Of a DNA stretch of 64,000 nt, positions 1 through 9,560 are shown in pieces. Position 1 is the first letter of the stretch. Each line of letters starts with the position of its first letter. Position numbers and translations under genes: made by a program. Source of the DNA: Helopsaltes ochotensis (taxonomy: Eukaryota > Chordata > Aves > Passeriformes > Locustellidae); NCBI GenBank assembly GCA_013400155.1, contig VXBM01001563.1:64325-128324 (forward strand), written 5' to 3'. Under the pieces are notes generated by a model. It was not told the DNA's origin. It searched no databases and saw only the letters and a list, made by a program, of their open reading frames with translations.

Positions 1-212
1 CGCTTCAGATTTTAAAATTTCCACAGGCAAACAGGGCAAATTAACCCTCATTCCACTGAAGCAACTGGCATTGGCAGTAGGAAAGAAATTCCATCCCTGG
101 GGCCTGGCTCTGTATCAGCTGAGCACTGTCTGTGTCCTGGCAGACTGTCCATATTGTTGGATAAAGAGGAGAGGACTGCACATAATGGAAACATAAATCC
201 ACAGGCACTCAC

Positions 213-368
213 CCAGAAAGGACCTTGATCTTTATGGCCCCAAGAATGCAGAGGCAGTCTTCAGTGACAACCTGGAACGTGCCAGATTCAAAATTTGTGC
301 ATTTAATGTTTGCAGTAATGTTCACCTCCACTAAGATATCAATGAGTTCTGAGAGCAGGCCAACCAAG
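213..368 (-). CDS. BPIFB-like coding exon 4
   Basis: The acceptor is CTTTTTTGCAG and the donor CTGG|GTGAGT. The 156 bases code residues 108-159, including VEVNITANIKC and VVTEDCLCILGAIKIKVLSG. This is the most recognisable BPIFB segment in the window; its phase continues into an exon beyond the left edge. Confidence 0.88.
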
Positions 369-2842
369 CTGCAAAAAAGCAAATGGGATTATTCCATCTC
401 TCAGCCTCTACCCAGAGAAACTCACCAAAGCCAGGAGAAACAGACTTCTCCATCTCTTGCAGATCATTACCAATGCCACAGGTCATCTTCTGGTGTCTGT
501 TTTGCTCTGTGACTTTATTATAGGTAAGAAACTCCTCTAAATCTCTAAGAGGTGCAAAATACGTCAAGGTAGGGTTTCCTTCAACATCCCTCCTGAATCC
601 CTCACTCACCAGTTGCCTCTGAGCTGCAGCTTTGCCCCGATGGTCAGCTGGACCCCGATCCCTGGCAGCAGCACCACTGACAGCCTGGGCACCCGGACCT
701 TGATGAGGTGCAGGCTGTGAACAACAGCAAAGGCTGGCACAAATCAAAAACACCTTCCTGCAGCTGAGCAGCTGTACCCAGGGAGGAACCTGAGGCACCC
801 ACAGCACCCCAGCCACCTCCAGCTGGAGGCACAAGGATAAAAGACAGCTGACTAAAAGAAGGCAGCCTAAAGCCAGACTGGGATGGAAGCTGACTTTGGA
901 GAGCCATCTGCTTTTTCCCTTTGTGGTCCCTTTTCCCTCTCTCAGTGCTGTCAGGCATTAACAGCACCACCAGAGCTGTCATTCTGTGCCTGCAGTGTCC
1001 CCTGCCACCCACACCAGGACCACACAGATAACACTATTGATCAGAATTTCAGTACCGCAATAAGACAAGGATAACAGCCCAGGCCAGCCATGCCAGGGCA
1101 GCTCAGCTTGTCTTGTTCACATTGGCTGCTGAAGGCGCACTCACAGCAAAGCACTTACTCCGTGATGCTGGTGGGAGAGTTCAGCTGACTCCCTTCACCC
1201 ATGATGTTGGGAACCACGAGACCCTGCAGGTGCTGGTGGATGAGCCCATTATGAATTATGGCATCTGAAAGAACTGAAAAACATCTGTGCATGAGGACCA
1301 GCACAGGCAGCAGTCACCTCTCCCCACTCAGGCACATCCATCCTGGCACAGCAAAGCCCCTCCACTCCCCAAAACTCCTCAGGGAGACATCAGCTGTCTC
1401 CATGCAGTCAAGTAACACAGGGATGGTATTTTACAACATTGCAATAAGCCAAAGCTGCCCTTGGTGAAGTAAAAAGGGCGACAGCAATGGAAAGAATCTC
1501 AGACTCCAATTCAAACATCACATTTTGGCTGTGCACTGCCAGGAACACCAGTGACCCCACTAAGGGGCTGGGCTTCCACTCACAACTCATTTCCCCTTTG
1601 TCAAGGGGTTTTTGTTTTTTGATTTGTTTATTTGTTTGTTTTGGCATTTGGCTTTTGGATCTTTTTAGTAGAAGCAACTTGAAACAAGCCTGAACATTGC
1701 AAATATTATTATGTCTGCTACTTCACAGCAGCTGCCTGTCAAATATCAGCTGCTCCAATATGGAAATGAGAAACTGAGACAAAAAGAGGAAGTAACCCAG
1801 ATCTAGCCCTGAAATTCTGCGTGGCTGCTTGGAGCTGAGACATGCCCCAGTTCTGGAGCAGAGATTTCCCTGACCTATGAATCTGGTGATGGCTCTCAGG
1901 GACTCTGAGCAAAGCCCGCAGCCCTGAGAAATTATGAAATAAAGATGAAGACACTGAGGAAATTTTACTGCCCGTCACACAGAGCTCTCAAAGCAAACAC
2001 AACCCGTGCCTTTGTGCAGTTACCGTTCTGCATCGCCCGCGGGCTGACGGCACAGGACAGGCCGGACAGGACTTCCTGCGAGGGTGAGAGGAGGCCACAG
2101 AAAAAGATGACTCCAAAGAGCTTCAAAACCATCATCTCCAGAAGATTCCCTGGCTGGCAAGGGAGACATCAGAGAGAACAATGAGGAAAAAGACTCTCAG
2201 AAGTGACCCCAGTGTCTTTATGAGGAAAGAAGTCAAGAAAGGAATCCCTCCTTTACTCGTTATCCAGATCAAAGGAGACTCTGCTCAAGCCCAGAGCAAC
2301 AGGACCTTCTTCATGTCCACACACATGGACAGGCTCCACGTGTGGGTCAGTGAAAGCCCTTTCCTCATCCCCTGTGACTGGCCCAAAATGTTCACACAAA
2401 AGAAGCCAAACTTGATGTTTAGGTTATTTCTGTATCCCTGCGATGCACACTTACAGGTGTTTTGGTGAGGGGCTTTGCCAAGGGAAGCATCTGAGGATTA
2501 TCTGTGTTCCTTCTACCTTTCAAAAGCAATAAACTAAAGCACAAGTGATAAAAATAAGCTAGCTAGAAGATATAACTTAATAATTACTAACATAAATTTA
2601 TCATGACAATGCAGACATAGGGAAGTGACGAGGAGCTTGGTGCTCAGCACAATCTCCAACCAAAGCAGTCAAGCATTTCCAGATGAGAACCCTGCCACTG
2701 CACCTGTCACCCTGCCACCACACAGCCAGTGCACAGAGGATGTTACCTGACTCAGCTGCAGCCAGCTGGGATGGGCTCTTGGCTCCACTCAGGCTCCTCT
2801 GGACTCCTCGAGACTCTGCGATGTCCCTTTTTCCCCCCACAG
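213..2842 (-). CDS. BPI-fold-containing family B gene, 5' part only
   Basis: Secreted lipid-binding BPI/LBP/PLUNC family protein, N-terminal part only; the rest runs off the left edge. Coding exons in order are 2135-2024, 1264-1159, 714-610 and 368-213, preceded by a probable non-coding exon 2842-2747. Every junction has GT/AG sites and matching phase (G|AT, GA|C, TG|C), giving 159 continuous codons. The start is a hydrophobic signal peptide (MMVLKLFGVIFFCGLL). Later come the family's amphipathic strand motif (PRLSVVLLPGIGVQL) and the motif VEVNITANIKC with an N-glycosylation site (NIT), then VVTEDCLCILGAIKIKVLSG; the Cys pair around here may include the BPI-fold disulfide. From recalled human sequences it resembles the BPIFB3/BPIFB4 branch more than BPIFB2 or TENP, but the exact orthologue is not assigned. 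Its place after MAPRE1 in the same orientation agrees with mammalian synteny. Confidence 0.85.
610..714 (-). CDS. BPIFB-like coding exon 3, first BPI-fold strands
   Basis: The acceptor is GTTGTTCACAG and the donor AACTG|GTGAGT. It codes LHLIKVRVPRLSVVLLPGIG and then VQLTIGAKLQLRGN, matching the alternating hydrophobic strand pattern of BPIFB3/4 proteins at the same exon position. Confidence 0.85.
1159..1264 (-). CDS. BPIFB-like coding exon 2
   Basis: The acceptor is TTCTTTCAG and the donor GA|GTAAGTGC. The 106 bases complete codon 38 and code residues to 72, including the segment GLIHQHLQGLVVPNIMGEGS, the low-complexity linker typical before the first BPI strand. Other frames hit early stops, which supports the phase. 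Confidence 0.75.
1597..1643. repeat. TTTG-rich simple repeat
   Basis: A short T-rich run with repeated TTTG units in the intron between the signal-peptide exon and the next BPIFB-like exon. Confidence 0.6.
2024..2153 (-). CDS. BPIFB-like exon with start codon and signal peptide
   Basis: The acceptor is CTTGCCAG before 2153, then 18 bases of 5' UTR, then ATG at 2135. Two Met codons are adjacent (2135 and 2132); either could start. Codons 1-37 give a Met-Met start, a hydrophobic core and a polar region; cleavage is likely near residues 18-20. The donor is AACG|GTAACT, leaving one base. Confidence 0.8.
2747..2842 (-). other. Probable non-coding first exon of the BPIFB-like gene
   Basis: It begins about 25-30 bases after the TATA box and ends with TCAG|GTAACA (GT at 2746-2745). 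No long ORF joins from it to the signal-peptide exon, so it is read as 5' UTR. The 5' end is approximate. Confidence 0.5.
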
Positions 2843-2863
2843 CTGAGATGAAAGAAGTGGCCC

Positions 2864-2870
2864 TTATATA
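2864..2870 (-). promoter_or_regulatory. TATA box of the BPIFB-like gene
   Basis: The minus strand reads TATATAA here, in the context CTTTTATATAAGGGCC. It lies about 25-30 bases upstream of a plausible start site near 2840 and of an exon that ends in a good donor at 2747. A TATA-driven, CpG-poor promoter suits a tissue-restricted secreted gene. The start site itself is inferred from spacing. Confidence 0.6.
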
Positions 2871-2879
2871 AAAGCTGCA

Positions 2880-5800
2880 GCCAAGCAGACACACCTTTTC
2901 CACTCAGCCTCCCTGACCCATGAGCAGCCATCCCTTTGCTCCTGCTCCTTGCAAGCAACACCCAGCTGCCACCTCTCTTGATTTATAGGAGGCAACGTCA
3001 CTGCTGACTTGACCAGCTGCCATTCCCCTCTGTGGCCTGGATCACTCAGATGCTGCTTTTCCCCCCATCCCCAATCTGTCTTACAGAGGATACCCTGCAA
3101 AGGTGTACCCAGTGGGGATCCCTATGCCTTGAGGAAAACAACTTTTTTAGGGAATCATGAGAGTCACTGAAGCATCTGAACCTGGCAGAAGGCTGATGGG
3201 GCTGCCATGTGCAGGGAGGCAGCACACAGAGCACAGGAACACGGGTTCAAGGAGATTTAGAGCAGGAAACTGCTTTTGCCAATCCCTGAGGAGGTGTGAG
3301 ACTTCAAAGATTCATTCCTGTTTCAAGTGGAGTCCTGGGAAAAGATTTTCTTGACAAAAAGCAATGTGGGGAGTTGCCGAGATCTGATAAAGGCTGGCAT
3401 TTAGATTGATTTCAGATGGATCTGTAAAGTGTCACGAATCCACTGTAAAAACTGAAGTTGTATTGAAATGCACAAAGCCAACAATAAACATAGTTTTGAA
3501 TAAGCAGCAGGTATGGTAGCTGAACACTGGTAGCAGCAACATGGATTTCAAAGGGAAGTCTAATCCTGCAGGAATGAGACTCTCACCCCTCAGCAGATGC
3601 CTTGCCTGGGCTCAGCAGAAGTTTCCATTGTGCAGGGGCCCGGCAGATCTTATCTGGGCACTTTGTTTGGGTCTGGTCACCCGTGTTCAACTGGGATGGA
3701 TGTGGGGGAAACGGGGCAGCAAAGGGCTGCTGAGAGAGCTGGGGAGCCGGAGAGGGGCTGGTGTGCTCAGCCTCATGGAACATGGAACAGCAGAGATACA
3801 ATCATTCTCCACAAACATGGGAGAGGAGAAGGAGAGGAGAGAGGGAGGAGAGCTGCCTGGGCTCCAGGTCAAGGTTGGCACAGGAACAAACACAAGCTGA
3901 TAGATTCAGGTTGAAGTTAGGAGAAAGCCGCTACCACCACAGTGAGTTTAGGGCTAGTTGTGCCCTGGGAATACAGAAGGCAGAAGAATATACTCAGGAT
4001 GCCCTTCAATACTGCACAAGGTGTGTTCTTGCAGCAGCAGCAAAATGCTTGCACCGAGTCCCTCAGCATGTGCTGCCCTGGGCTCAGGCTCAATGGGGCA
4101 GACTTCTGCTTGTCACAGAAACTTGTTTTATTTAACACTCAACCAGGACTGCATTTGATGTGCTGGTGACAATCTAGTCCCAAAACCAGGGGTTGAACTA
4201 GATGATCTTAACAGGCAACCTATCCATGCTGCTCCTTTTTTGTCCCCTTTCAAAGATCCAAATGCACCAGGCTGAGCAGTCACCATGAACACACCTCCAG
4301 TGAAGTGGGTGCTGCAGCCTGCTCCAGCCTGCTCCAGCCATGTACAAGCTGCAGGAATTTCTCTGCTGGCAAAAGCCAGCCGCTGAGCACGAGCACATGT
4401 GGATTTCCAGCCGGTTTCAGAGTGCCCCTGTGTGTGCAAGAAGCACCCGGGTCGCCGTGTACGTGCCCTGCACAGCGCAGCCACGCTCTCCCATCGGATC
4501 CTCTCGCTGTTCCGTGGCAAGAGGCAGAGATCCGTGTCCGTGCACACACGTCCTGAGCCACACCTGAGCCACGGCAGTGACAGCAGCTCTGAGGAACGCG
4601 GCCCATTTCACACACCCTGTCCATATTTCTTCTTGCTCTGTGACTTTTTCCTCCTCAGTCACATCCCTTGTCTCCCCTCTCATGCGCCCATATTTCATCC
4701 CCTCCTTGCAGCAGTGATTTAGATATCACTTACCAGGAGGCTGGATTCAGTCCTGCAGTGACAAGGGAAGATACATTAAAATAAAGCATTGCAAGAAATT
4801 GTAGAAGGGATTGTCTCAACGCAACTGCTGGAAAGCAGAAGGGCTCAAGGAAAGACCAACATCCACAGAGAAGAAATGCTCCAGAGCAGCCTCTGGCATC
4901 CTGCACTGCCCCAGGCTTGGGGTTCTGCAAGAAGGCAAGTTAAACAGCAACAGGATCTTTAGAAGAGTAATATTAAAGTAATTAAATGTAATAATTTATT
5001 AAATATGATTACATTAGCTGATTTTTTTTCTCTAATATTCAGAACCATGGAAGCCTAGGGAAAACTTAGGAGAATTGCACTATACAGGTCAAATTAAAAT
5101 GCCAAGCAATGCTGAAGATGAAATAAAATCAGAATTTTTGCACTACATTTCAATGACAAATGGGGGTTGTGAGACATTCCAGAGGTCTGCAGGCTACAGG
5201 AGCACAACTTTTCTTCACTGTTATGTGACAAATATTAAATAAAAATGTAAACTAAAAGGAGTAACCTTAGAGTGCTAAAATTCTTTAATGGGCAAATACT
5301 CCTTATTAAGAGTATACATAAACTGAATCCTCTCTCTTGAGGTGAAAAGACTAAATTTGGTGGCAGGACTTGCAGCCTGTGATGGAGCTGCTTTGTACAG
5401 ATGTTCAGCCTTTTGCCTCTCCAGGACACCTCCCACGAGCCCGTGACTGCTTCCACATGGATACTGTGAACATTAATGAACTGCTCAGCCCAGACATTGA
5501 TGGAAGTAACTCCCCGATGGAGTTACTCCCAAGAAGGACAAGAAGGCAGCAGCTCAAGGGGAAGGAGAGAGCACTTGGGGAGGAAAATGGCACAGCAAAC
5601 TGCTGTGCTGGAACAGAAACTGGGAATGGGCAGGGGGAACAAAACAAGGTCTAAGTGCTGACTGCAGCTGGGCTGTGAACATCCAGCCTGGTCGCTGAAA
5701 TGCTGAAGGTCACGTGAAGAATTGTTTTCTTTTTCCCCACGCAGCATTTTACTGGGGAATATAGCAACACACCAGATCTGCCCTGGGAGGGGGTCAGACA

Positions 5801-8190
5801 CCTCGGCCAGGGGCAGCTCAGTCCAGAGCCTGGAAAACAGGCACATGGAAAGGTGTCACTCACTGTTCTGTTTCTTCTGCCTCACTGCGAGCTGGCTTGC
5901 TCAGGGGAGATTTTTCCCCACTCCTGTTAATGAAATTGCTCAGGGAAGTGGAAGGAAGGAGCTGTCTCTGAGCTCCCCAATGCAGTGTAACACGCTGAAT
6001 TCAGCACCAGAAACATGGCATTACCGCAGCACAGTCTCTGTAGAGTCACCTGTGTTCTGGTTGGTTTGGGATGGATTAATCCTCCCAGAGCCAGGCTCCA
6101 AAACTAATTTCTAGCAATAGGATTTGCCAGAACATAAACTAGAGTCTCCTAGAAAGGTCCTGGAAGGTTTTAGCAGAAACTGAAGGACTCAAACCCTCCT
6201 CAAGTTTTAGGACTCGACTTGAGCCCAAGATTGACAGAAACCCACAATCCCCAGGGCCAGATTTACAGCTGGTTTAGCAGCTCCCATTGTCAGCAGCCCA
6301 GGAGGGCACAGCAGCTTAATTAATACCCATCAGTCCTTTAGCAGAGCCAGCCTTGCCAAGCTCACGCTGACCCGGGGCCGCTGCTTGGCGCACAAACCCC
6401 GGACCCACGGCAGGGTGTGCGTGGGCAGACGTCAGAGCCCTCCTTTCCAGCTGTACCCGTGTCTGATCACTCAGCCGTGCAGTTTCCTACACGGGGAACT
6501 TGAGAAGCAGGGACAGTCTCAGGCAAGGGCCACACAGAGAGCCCGGGCAGGAAAAAACAGGGAGAAGGACGCAGAGGCACTGGCAGCAGCTCCCAGGAGC
6601 TGCCTGTCAGGAGGAGGGAGAGCAGCAGCATTGATTTCTGGAAGCAGCCGCAATGCCGAGCATAAACAGCAAAGCCGAGTAAAATCACTGCCTTGAAATA
6701 AGCGCAAATCGATGTCTCCAGCAATTTTATAGACAGGAAATTTTCTTCTTCTGAGACGCGAACAGAAGCAAGAAGAGCATAATGTTATCAGCCCCCAAAA
6801 AGGGACAAACTTCATTAGTCAGATGCAGCACAGTGAGATGGAAAAGAAATGCACCAAAAAGTGTCACTCACTGGACACTCTGCAGTGCAAAAATAGAGGC
6901 ACTTCACAGACGTGTGTTCAGACCTTGCCCAGAGTTCCCCAACACAACACTGACAGCAGCACAGGCTGGAGGGCTCATAGGGACACCCAGGGAAGCCCGT
7001 GCAGCCTTGCAAATCCCTTCCCAGTGCTTTGGGTAGGCACCGGCTTCCCCAAGTTTTGCAATATTTTATCAGCATCTGTCACTGCAAAGACTGAGGTGCA
7101 GCTGAAGTGCTGCCCTGAGCACCTTCCTGGGTGGGTATTTTGCACCTGGACTTTCAGGTTTGGCCCACTCCAGGTTTCCCTGGGGCATCCTTTCTCAGCT
7201 GGCCCCACACAAGGCACACTTGGTGAGCAGAAGAAGTTGTGACCTTCCTGAAGGACTGCCAGGAGCCTCTAGTGATGGACCACAGGGCACACAGCTGCCT
7301 GCCCTGTTTTTGGGGTGCATGGCTGAGCCATCCCTAGTTTCTGCAGTAGCTGACCCACACCAGCATCTCTCCACCCCTTCCTCCATGCCTCCCTTCCTGC
7401 TGCTGCACAGCACAACCCCAGCAGAGCCACAGTAGCTTGGGTTCCTCAGTCATGCAACATGCACCTCAAAGTCAATTCCAGTTCTACGTTTTAAGCAAAT
7501 GAATCCCTCTCCTGCTTTCCTCCCATCACTTCCAATCACTTGCAGTGCGAGTGCTGTGAACGCCTCAATTCCTCCTCACTCTTCATTCTTCCAATTTATT
7601 TTTTGCCTTCCTCTCAGGCTGGAAAATGGATTTCTGTCCATTTTGTTGTCTCAGAAAGTGTGGGCACTGTGGTGCCAGCAAAGACTTTTAAAATAAAGAC
7701 AGCTAATTCTATTTGACTGAAGGATAGCGACACAGACTCAAAGTCATGTTTCTGCCTTGCCTGAGGTTTGGGGAAGCTTTACTTTACAAAAAGAAAAGCA
7801 GTATTGAGTGAAATTGTCCTTGATAGTCTCCATTAATCCCTGGGAAGAATTAGCAGCAGCTTTATATTACATTCATACATCTTCTAGAAGTAAAGATTTC
7901 AGGCTTTCTGTCTTATTCACAGCTTTTAATAGAGATTTGACATGGTCTCTTCGGACACATCATCAGCACAGGTGGCAGAATTAGTGCCCTGCTTTGTCTG
8001 GATGCTCCTCAGGGGATAAATTACAGCCCTGCAGGCAGGCAGGGTTTGGAGTCAGCGTTATGGAAATAAATGCTTATATCCAGGAAGACACCGACTGCTC
8101 TAAAGAAATTGCAGCTGAAACCAGAGAGTGAGTTCATGTTAAACAAACCTTGCTAATGAGTTAATTAGCCTGACGAGCATGGATGAGGTC
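2880..8190. other. Intergenic stretch upstream of the BPIFB-like gene
   Basis: No exon with a convincing splice frame, family motif or codon bias was found on either strand. Short ORFs up to about 140 codons occur on both strands but overlap each other and carry no recognisable domain. One degenerate CR1-like fragment sits near 4155-4230. Confidence 0.6.
4155..4230 (+). mobile_element. Degenerate CR1 3'-end fragment
   Basis: The text 'gggttgaactagatgatctt' matches the common CR1 3' untranslated motif, but the usual tail is lost. Boundaries are approximate. Confidence 0.35.
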
Positions 8191-8198
8191 TAACTCAC

Positions 8199-8283
8199 CC
8201 AGGTGCCATTTCCCTTCCATCAGTTTGGTGATGGTGTGCCAATCCTGTCTCGGGGCAGAAGCATCAAAACAACAGACGCGGTT
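8199..8283 (-). CDS. Orphan candidate coding exon, gene not recognised
   Basis: 85 bases with a strong polypyrimidine tract and acceptor (TTTTTTGTCTCCTCCTTTCAG) and a consensus donor (CTGG|GTGAGT). In the open frame it codes NRVCCFDASAPRQDWHTITK followed by LMEGKWHL, with one base left over. I do not recognise the family and found no partner exon around it. Synteny suggests EFCAB8, a WD-repeat and EF-hand gene next to MAPRE1 in mammals, but that is a guess from position. It could be a relic exon, part of a lineage-specific gene starting in the CpG-rich patch just upstream, or chance. Confidence 0.35.
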
Positions 8284-8559
8284 CTGAAAGGAGGAGACAA
8301 AAAAGGCATTAAAGGACAAAGAGGTATTAAAATCCCGAGCAGGCTGGAGGGCAAAGAACAGCGTCACACCAAACAGGTAGGCGGCTGTCCTGCCTCTGAC
8401 CCCTCGGGGTTCAGTATCCCAGTGCACACCTGCAACTGGTGCTGGTATTTGTGAGCACCCATCGCGCGTCTTATGTACCGAGGAGATGCCACATATCTCA
8501 CACATCCTCCCTGGGTCCTCCTGCTCCCACACCGAAGAGCCATTCCAATGCAAAGGATG

Positions 8560-8965
8560 GGCGAGGACCTCGGCCCTCGGGGAGGGAAAGCAGGGACAGG
8601 AGCGAGGAGCAGCCGCGCACTGCAGGGGGTGCACGGGCCCAGAGCTACCCTGCGGACAGGCCTGGAGGGTTTTTCCCACGGGCTGGTGAAATACACCCAC
8701 GTAGCGTAGAGGAGCACCAGGGAGAGGCCGCGGAGCACACGCCGGGAGCAGGGAGAGCGACTCGGGCCCCCAGCGCGGGGCTGGACCCCGCGGGACTCGA
8801 ACCTGCGGCCCCTGGAGCTCAGGGCGGCTCCCTTGGGCTGTACCGCCCCCTGCTGGCGGCGAGCGGCCCCGCGGGCACGGACCGGCGGGACCCGGAGCGG
8901 CCCCGGGCGGGGACCCCCGACCGCCCCCGGTCACCAAGGGAAGGGGGGCTCGGAGCAGCGCAGGG
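8560..8965. promoter_or_regulatory. CpG-rich patch, possible promoter or insulator
   Basis: Dense in CpG and in GC boxes, unlike the AT-rich, CpG-poor flanks. It lies just upstream (minus-strand sense) of the orphan exon at 8199-8283 and contains a CTCF-like motif. No start site was identified. Confidence 0.5.
8843..8859 (-). promoter_or_regulatory. CTCF-type binding site
   Basis: The minus strand reads CCGCCAGCAGGGGGCGG, continuing to TA. It fits the established CTCF core CCASYAGRKGGCRS at each core position. It sits inside the CpG-rich patch, in the gene-poor interval between MAPRE1 and the BPI-fold gene. Confidence 0.65.
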
Positions 8966-9324
8966 CGGCAGGAGGGCGTCGATGAAACGCTGGGGGTTTG
9001 GAGCTGGAACGGAAAAAGCAGCGGTTGGGAAGGCTCCACAGAAAACAGGTTCATGATGGGGATAAAGCTCCTTAAAGCAACTCTCAGAGCGGGCAGATCG
9101 ATCCCTGTGTACCAAACGCAATAAAGACAAAATAAAGAGACCATTTAATTCCCCTTTCACTAAGAAGAGCTATTTGACGTGGACCTGACACATGGCAAGG
9201 AGTGCAATGCCAGCCCTGAGCACAGGCACAGCTCAGGGGCATGGGGCACATGCCAGGGCCAGAGAACTCACACTACAGCATCACAGATACACAAAGTGAT
9301 GGGAACAGACATTTAAGCAGGGCC

Positions 9325-9560
9325 TGTTCCCTAAAAGAGGGAAGAGTTAGACTAGAGATAAGGATGAAGGTCTTACCATGAGGTTGGTGAGACACTGGCA
9401 CAGGTTGGCCAGAGAAGCTGAGGCTGCCCCATCCCTGGAAGTGCTCAAAGTCAGGTTGGAGCCACCTGGTCTAGTGGAAGATGTCCCTGCCCAAGGCAGG
9501 GAATTGGACTAGATGGCTTTGGAAGGTCCCTTTCAACCTAAACCATTCTATGATTCTAAG
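9325..9560 (+). mobile_element. CR1 retrotransposon, 3' fragment
   Basis: The sequence follows the CR1 3' end closely: 'ggttggccagagaagctgag', 'ctggaagtgctcaaagtcag', 'cctggtctagtggaag' and the terminal 'ccattctatgattct'. It is 5'-truncated, as is normal for CR1, and in plus orientation. Confidence 0.9.

Noticed and set aside
8775..8860. tRNA-like minus-strand sequence with a B-box (GGTTCGAGTCC)
   Set aside because: The acceptor stem does not pair with any 5' partner, the T-stem has a mismatch and no proper anticodon arm forms. GC-rich chance or a very old relic.
8161..9144. 327-codon minus-strand ORF through the CpG-rich patch
   Set aside because: GC-rich sequence has few stops; the peptide is Pro/Arg/Gly-rich with no domain. 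It includes an intron-like acceptor before the orphan exon, so it was not called as one protein.
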